A stretch of DNA of 64,000 bases, taken from Meconema thalassinum (taxonomy: Eukaryota > Arthropoda > Insecta > Orthoptera > Tettigoniidae). The notes under the pieces are model-generated. The model was not told where the DNA came from and ran no database searches. It worked only from the letters and a program-made list of their open reading frames with translations. The position numbers were made by a program, and so were the translations under genes. Shown here piece after piece: positions 55,170 through 64,000 of this stretch (positions are counted from its first letter, which is position 1; every line of letters begins with the position of its first letter). The stretch is taken from NCBI GenBank assembly GCA_946902985.2, contig OX336393.1:53039765-53103764 (forward strand), read 5' to 3'.

Positions 55170-55499
55170 CATACCTACATACATACAACATAAATACGAG
55201 TACACACAGTACCGATTCGACTTGGAGTCGTCGGATAAGGAGTAATGATAATTATTAGTAGCTGCCGCTGACCCCTGACTATGGACAGAAACAGAGATCA
55301 AACCCAAGTCACACATACACACAGGCATCACAAGTATGTGAGCACATCAGAGCATATACCTGCCTGATTTCTTAAAGTATTGCCTTGTAAAATAGTGAGG
55401 TTGCTTAACCACAGCAGTGAGGCCATGCGAGCCAGAGCAATTTAGACAGCTGTAACTAATTTCACACAAAAAAGCACGTGGTATTAAAATAGAACAAAT

Positions 55500-55950
55500 T
55501 GTAGCCAGGCTCAAAAATAAAACAATTCCAAAGCCAGACAAAACGAGAAAATAAATTGTTTCAATTACGTGAACACGAATACAAACAAAATCACCAATCT
55601 GTTCGAAAAACAAGGCATTAAAATAGCACTCACAACAAACGACGCAAGAACAAAGTATCTGCACAACAGTAATTTAAATAAACAAGACCGTTATTCAAAG
55701 TCGGAGGTTTATTGTATAACGTGTCAAGCAAATTACATTGGCCAAATTGGTTAGTTATTGGAGTTTTAAGGGGAGGAACAGTGAAAAGTGGTAGAAGAAT
55801 GGACACGCGATACAACGAGCACAGAGATGCGATAAAATACGGGACGCACTCGGCCGACATGTTCGACGCGGGACACAGTCGCACTAACATTGAAACCGAC
55901 TTAAAATCGTTCATCACGAAACGGAAGGAAGAACTCATGACATAGCTAAA
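55500..55950 (+). pseudogene. Penelope-like element GIY-YIG nuclease fragment
   Basis: Penelope-like retroelements join an RT to a GIY-YIG nuclease that nicks the target. Here only the C-terminal part remains. In order: NKITNLFEKQGIKIALTTN, SKSEVYCITCQANYIGQIG (the GIY and YIG positions; the first is changed to EVY), a short break at 55,752-55,785 that looks like a SINE-tail insertion, then MDTRYNEHRDAIKYGTHSAD with the catalytic-type R and H, and TDLKSFITKRKEELM. No RT domain is found upstream. Confidence 0.7.
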
Positions 55951-55985
55951 ATAAACAACCCCAATAATTAAAACGAACACACTTT

Positions 55986-56501
55986 AAGGAGAGTTCACCC
56001 CTCTTTACACTACTAGAAAACACACCCCGCTGGAAACGAGGAACATCATAACGTTGTGGCCTAGCTAGATAAGGGAGCAACATAGGGAAACATGTTATTG
56101 GATTAGTATGTACGTTGTACCATATCTTCAATAAACCAAGACCGACATTAACGGCAGTATCAAAGGTTCTGGGACATTCTCATTAGACCGGGTAGCGCTT
56201 ATAGGACTGATTAGCTTTTGCGTGGCGAGAATGAACACTGGCCTTTAATAGTTGAAGATGTGCAGTATACAGTAACAAACACCACGTTAGGAAGTCTAGA
56301 CTTGGCAACACACATGATATGTTACATGTTACATTGCTCGATGTGGGAGGCCAAAGCCTTGCGAGATGAGAGACACTCGGGCACAGGAACTCCTCCCAGT
56401 TCAGTGCAGACAGTGACACTGGTCTCATCCGAACCGCGTGCAAGCAGCGAAGTAGACAATCCAATCTGAACTGACCATTTAACAATAATCACATATAAAT
56501 A
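55986..56501. other. non-coding stretch after the GIY-YIG piece
   Basis: May be a Penelope-like 3' region. No gene or repeat match is seen. Confidence 0.4.
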
Positions 56502-56806
56502 ATTCATGTTTTTTGGACTAAAGCCGTGTGAAATTAAATTAGAAGCATACGTTTCGGAGAAAACTTGCCTCCTTTTTCAGTGGAATCAAACAATATATAC
56601 ATATTAGAAACCTCTATGGGGAGGAAGTTGTTCGACAATCATCTAAATTTAGTAAGTTGAGACGAAGAAGAAGCTCTCTTCTTATATACTTTCTTTAGCC
56701 ACGTTGTTTGATTCCATTGAAGAAGGAGGCAAGGTTTCTCCGAAACGTATGGTTCTAATTTAATTCACACGGCTTTAGCCCAAATAACATGAATTATTTA
56801 TATAGT
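56502..56806. repeat. palindrome with hammerhead-core-like words in both arms
   Basis: About 95-bp arms (56,502-56,598 and 56,709-56,806) mirror one another, including TTTGATTCCATTGAAGAAGG and CCGAAACGTATGGTTCTAAT. Each arm, read outward, has TGAAGAAGGAG...CTCCGAAAC or a variant, a decayed form of CTGATGA-stem-GAAAC. Confidence 0.65.
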
Positions 56807-57026
56807 AATGTGGGCCGTGAAAGCCTTAATGTACACAACAATCACATAATCACACTAAGCAAGCAAACTTGAAGATCAATCATCACTATCAGTTTCTCAA
56901 CAAAAAATCACAAATATTGACTAGTTGTGTTAGTTTAACTACCACGGCAACTAAATAAGTGTATATATTGTAAATACTTTCGCCCATACTTGTTGACATA
57001 CTGTAGATTCAATAGCCTAAGTGTAA

Positions 57027-57069
57027 TGGATCTGATGATGATCGCTTCACGATCGAAACTGGTCATCCA
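57027..57069 (+). ncRNA. hammerhead-ribozyme-like motif
   Basis: In order: stem I TGGAT; core CTGATGA (57,032-57,038); one unpaired T; stem II GATCG-CTTCA-CGATC; GAAA (57,055-57,058); a minimal stem III C-TG-G; GTC (57,062-57,064); stem I partner ATCCA. All core words of a hammerhead are present in order. The extra T before stem II is non-standard, and stem III is only two pairs. Such minimal hammerheads are known in Penelope-like elements, and a Penelope-type nuclease remnant lies 1 kb away. Activity is not shown. Confidence 0.5.
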
Positions 57070-57470
57070 AGTGTATTTATTAATCACTTGTATTTTCTTT
57101 AAGGTTTAGAGAACCACCCATCACAATTGGCTACAATCGTGTTGACCGACTGAAAAAACATCGAATTTAAATTATCTGAAGTGTTCCGTCTTTACAAAAG
57201 CGGCAAATTTGAAAACAAGAAGGGACCAAGAGTAACATTTAAAATTACTTTCTTTGAATTCAAACTTAATTTTCCTCGCTTTTCATGGCGGGCCAGCAGA
57301 AATCTCTCGGCGAGCCGCCTATCGAGAAGAATTTGGGGGTTTTAGAGTTGTATAATTTCTCTTACGTATTAATCATACATGGGCTGAAATAGTAACTACA
57401 AGTTTTCATAAGTGCTCAATGTGCGAATCTTTAGTCACACGATACACGTCTAGCTCTTCCCAGACTTTGG

Positions 57471-57600
57471 TCAGCATCGCAGCAACTCCACATCTCTGTT
57501 CAGGTAGCCTAGCGGTGGTACAAACTCGTGATTCTTAACATATCCCCACGAAAGGAAATCACACGGAGGAAAGTCGAGACCACTATTTGAAACGCCAACA
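57471..57600 (-). pseudogene. transposase C-terminal scrap (mariner/Tc-type, uncertain)
   Basis: The minus frame reads LDFPPCDFLSWGYVKNHEFV followed by PPLGYLNRDVELLR. The SPDLTPCDFFLWGYVK-like pattern with PPLP is common in DDE transposases of the mariner/Tc superfamily in insects. Only about 40 codons are present. Confidence 0.5.
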
Positions 57601-57603
57601 TTC

Positions 57604-58335
57604 TTGTATTCTATTTCTGAAGAGAGTAATGCCATGGGATTACATTTAAATGTAATAAAACAAAGTGGATGGTTGTTAGTAGAAACAAAGATGAAATTCA
57701 CGGCATTCTTACACTTGGTAATGAAGGAATTGAATGGGTTTCATCATATAAATATTAAGGATGTCAAATCAATGATGGGACTTAAGTCTAGAAATTCGCT
57801 GTAGAATTGAGCAGGCCAGAAGTTCATTCATGAAAATGAGAAAAGTTTTGACCAGCCGTGATTTAATTCTGTCATTACGCGCCTGACTGCTTCGATGCTA
57901 CCTTTTTAGTATCCTGCTCTATGGAGGTGAATCATGCACACTTACCGAGGTTTTAAGTAAGAAACTGATAGCATTTGAAATGTGGACGTATCGCAAGATC
58001 TTAAGGATATCATGGACAGCTAAAGTCACACATGTGGAAGTACTGCGGCGTATGAACAAAGACTTGGAGATTCTCAGCATCAACAAGAGGAGAAAACTAG
58101 AATACTTTGGTCATTTCATGCGCAACAACAAATACCACCTCTTGCAATTAATTATCCAAGGGAAGATTGATGGCATTAGGGGTCCAGGACGCAGACGAAT
58201 ATCCTGGCTAAAGAACTTAAGCCAGTGGTTTGTACTTAATACAGTGTCACTGTTTAGAACAGCTATGGACAAACAGCAGATCATGCTACTGATCACCAAT
58301 GTTCTTGGAGGCCGAGGCACTTGAAGAAGAAAAAG
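57604..58335 (+). pseudogene. LINE reverse transcriptase C-terminal part
   Basis: Broken frames give a piece before the stop at 57,802, then IEQARSSFMKMRKVL and SRDLILSLRARLLRC, and an open frame at 57,980-58,324 with MWTYRKILRISWTAKVTHVE, VLRRMNKDLEIL, KLEYFGHFMRNN, LLQLIIQGKIDGIRGPGRRR and ISWLKNL. This is the post-polymerase region of a LINE common in insects and unlike that at 5987. A GAAGAAGAAAAAG tail follows the stop. The catalytic RT motifs are missing. Confidence 0.8.
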
Positions 58336-59010
58336 ATTCTTGTACACCCTGTATTCAGCTTAGTTAAAAATATGTTTGAAACACCGGGGAAGAATTGCAT
58401 CACGACTCTAAGGCAGAGGTCCTGAAAGTGGAGGGGAGGGGGTGGGGTAGGGTGGTGGGGAGGCACAGAGTGGTAAAGAGGGAGGGGTGGCGCCGGCTCA
58501 GATTGAAATATTTAGTCTATATTTCATATTCTGTAACAAATATTGATATTCTCATATCCTCATACGCCGAAAGCTCCCAAGACCATTCAATACTAATTAA
58601 GTCGTACTTTTGCTGTCTTATTCCACAACATCTAACCAGTAGATCCTGCCAGCAGGAATTCTGAGGTAAGTTGTAGAGTAACATTTCCCACATTTCCTTT
58701 CACCCGCCACCCGCAGCGATATCTCCTTACCGAACACTCAGCGACCACTAATGACAATAAGGTGCTTCAAAATGTGACCGCCGCTTCCTTACAAGAATAA
58801 ATTCTTCTATGTCAACTCGAATTTAGCCAGGCCTTTGCAGTCAGTTCAAAGACAATGAGTGAGCAGTGCTTGTTCAGTGGAAGTGGTTAGCTCGATTTAC
58901 AATAAACTAATACAAGTAACGCCACATGAAATACCAATAAGTGCACATGCAGCAGTTGTTGCTTTCTTAAGCAAGGAGAAATAGTTAACTTTCAACACCT
59001 TGGAGTAATA
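58336..59010. other. non-coding; G-rich run near 58,428-58,470
   Basis: GGAGGGGAGGGGGTGGGG-type runs could form a G-quadruplex. No gene is seen. Confidence 0.5.
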
Positions 59011-59015
59011 CAAGT

Positions 59016-60112
59016 GCATGCTTTTTCGATTTTTGCAAAAAATGAAAGTAGACTTGTGAGATCTACACAGGGCCAAAAATTGTGTGTCTCTGTGTGTGTG
59101 AGTCTGTGTGTGTGTGAGAGTGTGTGTACTCTGAATGTCTGTCCTCCCCTATCAATTCGAACACGGTGAACCCAAATTGAACGAAATTTGGTACAGAGGT
59201 AGAACTAGCAAAGGGCACCTCAGTGTCCTGTTTTATATCGCCGCCATCTTGACGGAAACGTAATGGCGGCCACCCAAATGTTATAAGCTTAAATCAAATT
59301 ACGACCAACCTGATCATCTGATCTCTATAAAATTTTGCAACATTATACCTTTATGTATGAAGAATCTTTTGACCAAACTACAAGGTCATCAGCCCAATAA
59401 TTTGCGGATGGCGGCCATGAATGTGTGTAAATCGATTCCCCCTATCTTTTCAAACACAGTGAAACCTAATTGAACGAAATTTGGTACAGAGGTAGCACTA
59501 GTAAAGCGCACCTCAGTGTCATGTTTTATATCGCCTCCATCTTGACGGAAACGTAATGATGGCCACCCAAATGTAAAAGGCTTAAATCAAATTACGACCA
59601 ACCTAATCGTCTGATCTCTACCAAATTTTGCAACAACATACCTTTATGCAAGGAGCATTCTTTGACAATGCTACAAGGTCACCAGTCCAATAATTTGCAT
59701 ATGGGGGACATGTATGTGCGCAAATCGATTCCCCCTATCAATTCAAACACGGTGAAACCGAATTGAACGAAATTTGGTACAGAGGTATCACTAGCAAAGG
59801 CACCTCAGTGTCATGTTTCATATCGCCGCCATCTTGACGGAAACAGAATGGCGGCCACCCAAATGTTAAAAGCTTAAATCAAATTACGACCAACTTAATC
59901 ATTTGATCTCTACCAAATATTACAACAACATACCTTTTTGTGGGAAGCTTCTTTTGACTGAACTACAAGGTCATCAGCCAAATAGTTTGCAGATAGCGGT
60001 CATGTATGTGTGCAAATCGATTCCCCATATCAATTCAAACACGGTGAAACCGAATTGAATGCATTTTCTTTACAGAGGTAGCACTAGCAAAGGGCACCGT
60101 ATATTCATGTTT
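59016..60112 (+). repeat. fifth unit of the palindrome repeat family, 293-bp modules
   Basis: The head (TTTTTGCAAAAAATGAAAGT, GTAGACTTGTGAGATC, GT-rich tract) matches that of the palindrome units. The modules differ: ATCAATTCAAACACGGTGAA-type words recur at 59,151, 59,444, 59,738 and 60,027. ATCGCCGCCATCTTGACGG is inside each full module. Confidence 0.85.
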
Positions 60113-60159
60113 AATATCCGTATAGCACGTTGTATTTCAACAAGCTACTACAACCAACA

Positions 60160-60650
60160 TTCAATTATACTCCTTGAAAAGGACAAAGAGTTATAACAAT
60201 CCCCATGAATTTAGGAGAAATTAGGCTATATGTTCTATACTGAACATCTTGGTTTAAGCGAAAAGTTGTTGTACTTTGATGTGCTCCTGTTAGGTAGTCA
60301 GCCCGGAGGTTGGTTGGATCCTCAAAATGCGCATCATAGGTTATGTGGAAGAAACCCACCAAACCAAAGGCTGTACTATAATGAGACATACTAGGCAAGG
60401 TGAGGAGTGAGGTAGTTTGCCATTGCTTTCCTCACTGAGTCAGAACAACAGCACTGGCCCTATTAGTAATATCTTTCACAACATCCATAGACACTAGCTA
60501 TGCCCTGAATGTCATTACTAAGCACCACTCATACCTCAGTAGCTTCCATATAATCACAGCCATGAGACATCGGTGAAAAGCCACATTTTACTATGGCCTG
60601 TGCCAACGGAAAAATACAAAAATACTGCATCCATCAAGCGATGATAAACA
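60160..60650. repeat. dispersed non-coding repeat (tentative)
   Basis: Words such as GGTAGTTTGCCATTGCTTTC and GAGACATACTAGGCAAGGTG resemble a dispersed insect repeat from memory. No second copy is present in this window. Confidence 0.3.
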
Positions 60651-60675
60651 GACCCTTGATCTGCTCCAAGAACAG

Positions 60676-60684
60676 TAAATTGTG

Positions 60685-60715
<31 letters not shown>

Positions 60716-60717
60716 GT
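60676..60717. repeat. ATT microsatellite
   Basis: About 11 consecutive ATT triplets. Confidence 0.95.
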
Positions 60718-60760
60718 AACTGGTAGTTAAAGTAATTAGATAGAATCAAATACTGTAGGT

Positions 60761-60993
60761 CTTAATAATAATAATGTTATTGGTTTTACGTTCCTTTTAA
60801 CTACTTTGGGTTTTAGAGACGCCGGGGTGCCGGAAGTTTGCACCGAAGGGGATCTTAAACGTAACAGTAAATCTACTGACACGGCTCCCTCACATTTGCG
60901 CACCCTCATATGCCAGCTGACTGCGCCAGGATACGAACCTGCAACCTTGGGCCCAGCAAGCGAGAACGTTACCGCTGAGCCACGCAGCCAGCC
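60761..60993 (-). repeat. tRNA-headed SINE (family F), 9-bp TSD
   Basis: On the minus strand the head is GCGTGGCTCAGCGGTAACGT with GGTTCGTATCC. The body is GATTTACTGTTACGTTTAAG, and the ATTATTATT tail is at 60,763. ACTGTAGGT is at 60,752-60,760 and 60,994-61,002. Confidence 0.85.
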
Positions 60994-61002
60994 ACTGTAG
61001 GT

Positions 61003-61756
61003 GTTGTGATCCGTTTTTGTTGTTGTTGTGCGAAGTAGCCTGTGAGAAGTGTTAAGAAAGGAAAGATAAATAAGGGGAGGGGGGCGCTAGATATTTCATT
61101 TTTCATAAGGGGGAGAGGGCGACAGTCAAAGTTTCAGAACCCTGGCACGTATCCGTGGTGACTATGTATCAACTTTTCTAAATCCTCGCCTGGTCTGTGG
61201 TAGTCACGAAAATGCAGCTGTAGTCCAATCCTCAAGGAAGATGTCACGTCTGCAGTCTTGCTTTCCCCGGTGTGTATTTCTCTTTAAGATTGAGACTGCA
61301 TAATCGTGTAGCCACTAGAGTTGTACATATGGAATAATTGAATCTGTCGTAGCTGCAAAGCATTAAGTCAAAAATTGTCATTTCTTAAAGAATTAGTATT
61401 CTGAAGCATTGACCCAAGGGCCTTGGAACGGCACAGGAAAGAATTAAGTCAGCCTTCTGTTTAAACCAGAAACCACTGCTACATGCAGTGCGATCAGAGG
61501 AGAAAAGCATTAAGTCAATGAATTGCTGCCTTTCAGCGCCGTATTCTGTACTTAATGTTGGCAGCACTGCAAGATTCCCGCGTCTTACAGTGCTATTGTA
61601 AATTACATTTGCACAGGGTTTAGGTGGTTATTATGTTACACATCCATTTTAAAATAAAATATCATGTGACATATTCATTCTGGATGGCTTCATGCCGCAC
61701 TAAACTGACCACGGAGCTGAAAGGCATTAACTCACGTTTGTAAAATTGATTTGAAA
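61003..61756. other. non-coding; recurring GCATTAAGTCA words
   Basis: GCATTAAGTCAA occurs at 61,358 and 61,508, and a variant GCATTAACTCA near 61,724. Spacing is irregular, so this is not a proven tandem array. Confidence 0.4.
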
Positions 61757-61848
61757 ATAGTACATTATGCAACTAGCCTATAATGGCAATAATTAAGACA
61801 CGAGTATGTTTATAAAATGAGCGTATGCGAGTTTTATAACTTCCATAC
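61757..61848 (+). repeat. half copy of the hairpin repeat at 63,884
   Basis: AATAGTACATTATGCAACTA through TTCCATACGA matches 63,884-63,976 with few changes, then stops. Confidence 0.75.
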
Positions 61849-61850
61849 GA

Positions 61851-62504
61851 AATCATTCAGCGCTGGTTTGGACTGAATGGCAGATGGTCCAAAACTTCAC
61901 ACTTGATTTATTTGAAAAAGTCTTTAGTAACGTTGGCACAGTACGGTCGTGAATGATTTTCACCTTTTTCGAGAATTGAAGGTATGGTTGGGCGGCAACG
62001 CCTCGACAAAAAGGAAACACTTCAGGAGACCGTCCAGACATACCCACCTCAGTGGCGGCAGAATTCTTTGCCGAGGGCTTGGGAAGCTGGTGTAACGATA
62101 CGAAAAATGTTTCAATCGTTTTGGCGATTATGTTGAGACATAAGAATAAAACAAGCAAACATTTAGTAGTAAAATCAGTTTGGTATGTTCAATCTGTTAT
62201 TTTTATACAGTCCATCAGAACTTGAAAAAAATACCCTTGTATAAACCTCAGGAAATCTTATGTGCAGTGGAACGATCGAATCTAAAGGCGAAAGCTTCAA
62301 GTAGCTGAATCTTCAGCTTTCGCCTGTAGAGCATATCTCACTACGCATCTAGATCAGAGAAGTTGCCGAAATATCAGGGGTTTAGATAGCACATCTCCTA
62401 TTACTGTAGGCAGCCAACTTACTGAGCTGGTGTAAATTAGTGAAATCCAATCACCTAATCTACTAGAGGAAATTCGAACCAGTTCATCACCTATCGAAGT
62501 AGCT
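61851..62504. other. non-coding stretch with a short hairpin
   Basis: AGGCGAAAGCT near 62,287 is exactly inverted at about 62,316 (AGCTTTCGCCT). Otherwise nothing is recognised. Confidence 0.45.
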
Positions 62505-63000
62505 TAGTGCATCGACGCGCAAGGCTATTGGACTAGGCTATTTTTGGTCTCGGTAGACGATCAGGTTCGAATCTCACCGACAGCCATCTTTGAAATGTGA
62601 ATTTTCATCTGAACTGCAAACAAATGCCTTGCTGCCAATGATCATATATGGAGCTTCGTGGCTAAGAGGTTAACATGCTAGGCTTGGGCCCGGGTAGGAT
62701 TCCCGGTCGTGTCGTTGAGATTTTAATATCCAGTAGTTGATTTCCCTGGCTCGAAAACTATTCATTTCATCCTCATCACGACGCGCAAGTTGCTAACGGG
62801 TGTCAAATGGAAAGATCAGCAACAGGTATCCTAGGAGACCACGGCCGAATCCTTCGAATAACTTGTCAATTTCATTCATCATTAATTTCGTGTCTCATTA
62901 ACACTTCTAATAAGGTTGGAGTCAGGAAGGGCATCCTGTCGTGAAATCCATTCATCACAGATGACCTCGTAGTCCCCCCCTTAAAATAACAATAACTAAC
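62505..63000 (+). repeat. SINE composite with two tRNA-like heads
   Basis: A first head lies at about 62,505-62,580 (AGGTTCGAATCTC) and a second at 62,648-62,715 (AGCTTCGTGGCTAAGAGGTT, GGATTCCCGG). The shared family-C 3' part (GGAAGGGCATCCTGTCGTGA) follows. One SINE probably inserted in another. Confidence 0.65.
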
Positions 63001-63336
63001 TAACACATCGTCCCCAAGCCAGTAGGAACAGGAATAAAATAGGGAAGACTTACTTTAAACTACCGTCTGGACTTGAGAATGTGAGAAATATTTGGCACAA
63101 ATATTGCAGTGTAAGCCATGTAGAAGTAAGTTAGAGAATCCAAATGTCTGGGCCAAGCGAGACGCGAACCCTCATCCTCCAGCTTTGTTCTGACCTTTGA
63201 AATAATGGAGGGCAATTAATTTCCGCTTGACTGACCTAATATCTTAAAACTTTCATTTCTCATCATTGCGATCATGAAAGTGTAATTATTGGAAACCTTA
63301 AAACCTGTTACATAATGCGGCTATTAGATCGAGTGC

Positions 63337-63882
63337 AGGCGCGGATCTAGAGTTTGGCTTGGAGGGGGGGGGGGGGGGGGGTCAGAGAATCGAAAGTGTT
63401 AAGAAAAATGGTATCACTAAAAACGCAATCACAAAATAACCAAACGTACAAAACCAGACCATTTTTTTTGCAAGCTACATGGATAGGAATTTGATGCGTT
63501 TAGCGCACCAAAAATATTCGTACAAATTGGAAAGGCATGTTTTGCGACTTTTACATCGAGATTCGAGAAAAGTATCAAGGTACGTTACAGTTTCGGCAAG
63601 TCGAGTTGGTACCGACAAAGGGAGAAAGTCACAGCTTAAATTGCCAACCAAGCTTGCAGTTTGGACGTCGGCAAAATTTTTTGGTGCGAAAAAAGCCCCA
63701 AATTCCTATCCGTGCATTGCTGCACATTGATCGTGACATCACTATAGACATCGATTCGGTAATCACAAGGTTTGCTATACAAAATAGACGAATTGATTTT
63801 GTTATATAAATAATCGTTTTTATATAACAGGTATGAAGTTGTAAATATGTACAGTTGTAACAGAACATAATAATTGCAATAA
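63337..63882 (+). repeat. dispersed repeat starting CAGGCGCGGATCTA, copy 2
   Basis: Same repeat as 33,397-33,951, with a longer G run at 63,365-63,380. The start resembles a hAT terminus. No opposite terminus or TSD was found, so it may be one end of a larger element. Confidence 0.75.
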
Positions 63883-63883
63883 T

Positions 63884-64000
63884 AGTACATTATGCAACGA
63901 GCCTATAATGGCTATAATTAAGACACGAGTATTTTTTATAAAACGAGCGTATGAGAGTTTTATAATTTCCATACGAGTGTCTTAATTACCATTATAGGTG
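63884..64000. repeat. palindromic repeat running to the window edge
   Basis: CCTATAATGG...TAATTAAGACACGAGTA (from 63,901) is mirrored by TACGAGTGTCTTAATTA...CCATTATAGG (to 63,998). It may continue beyond the window. Confidence 0.7.

Noticed and set aside
59016..60112. telomeric or centromeric satellite
   Set aside because: Only about 3.3 modules follow a TE-like head shared with other loci. It is a modular repeat unit, not a long satellite array.

Overview
This is a eukaryotic, almost certainly insect, window built nearly entirely from transposable elements (TEs) and their debris. I find no convincing host gene, rRNA or functional tRNA. The very high TE load, the many long tRNA-headed SINEs, the mariner, Tc1, hAT, P-like, PIF/Harbinger and piggyBac relics, and a Gypsy element with a tRNA-Leu-type primer site suggest a large repeat-rich insect genome. 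Some SINEs remind me of orthopterans and other Polyneoptera, but I cannot prove the lineage from sequence alone.

Layout. 0.3-8 kb: a full SINE with 14-bp target site duplications (TSDs), a small element with 43-bp terminal direct repeats, and a 5'-truncated LINE with an uninterrupted 515-codon reverse transcriptase frame on the minus strand. 7.99-13.52 kb: one hAT element of the ZMYM1-like group with terminal inverted repeats (TIRs) and an exact 8-bp TSD. Its transposase is broken, and a 1-kb foldback element and a 54-bp retroposon tail sit inside it. 14.24-29.73 kb: nested insertions, namely a THAP-type P-like element whose two ends lie 15.5 kb apart, split by a mariner, itself split by a 13-kb block flanked by 9-bp direct repeats. 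The block holds SINEs, a LINE 3' end and a Tc1-like relic.

30.15-38.23 kb: an 8-kb palindrome centred near 34,189. It consists of four units of one non-coding repeat family, arranged symmetrically and interrupted by a LINE fragment, a minisatellite, a 126-bp tandem array and another repeat. A fifth unit of the family lies at 59.0-60.1 kb.

38.86-46.3 kb: a piggyBac relic bounded by TTAA, a PIF/Harbinger relic bounded by TTA, a 0.7-kb element with a TIR beginning CAGGGGCGTATATA, a duplicated sequence carrying a chimeric SINE, a LINE scrap, and a second THAP/P-like transposase broken by a SINE. 46.58-53.06 kb: a nearly complete, recently inserted Gypsy LTR retrotransposon on the minus strand (647-bp LTRs, ATAT TSD, primer site, polypurine tract, gag, protease, RT, RNase H, integrase) with two frameshifts and one nonsense codon. 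53.1-57.2 kb: a mariner with unusual tail-to-tail ends, a MITE, and remains of a Penelope-like element (a GIY-YIG nuclease piece, repeated flanks, and a hammerhead-ribozyme-like fold). 57.4-64 kb: transposase and LINE scraps, the fifth repeat unit, SINEs, and a terminal palindrome.

Nothing here works as an operon. The useful reading is of layers of insertion, in which TSDs give the relative order of events. All coordinates were found by eye, so edges not fixed by a TSD are approximate.
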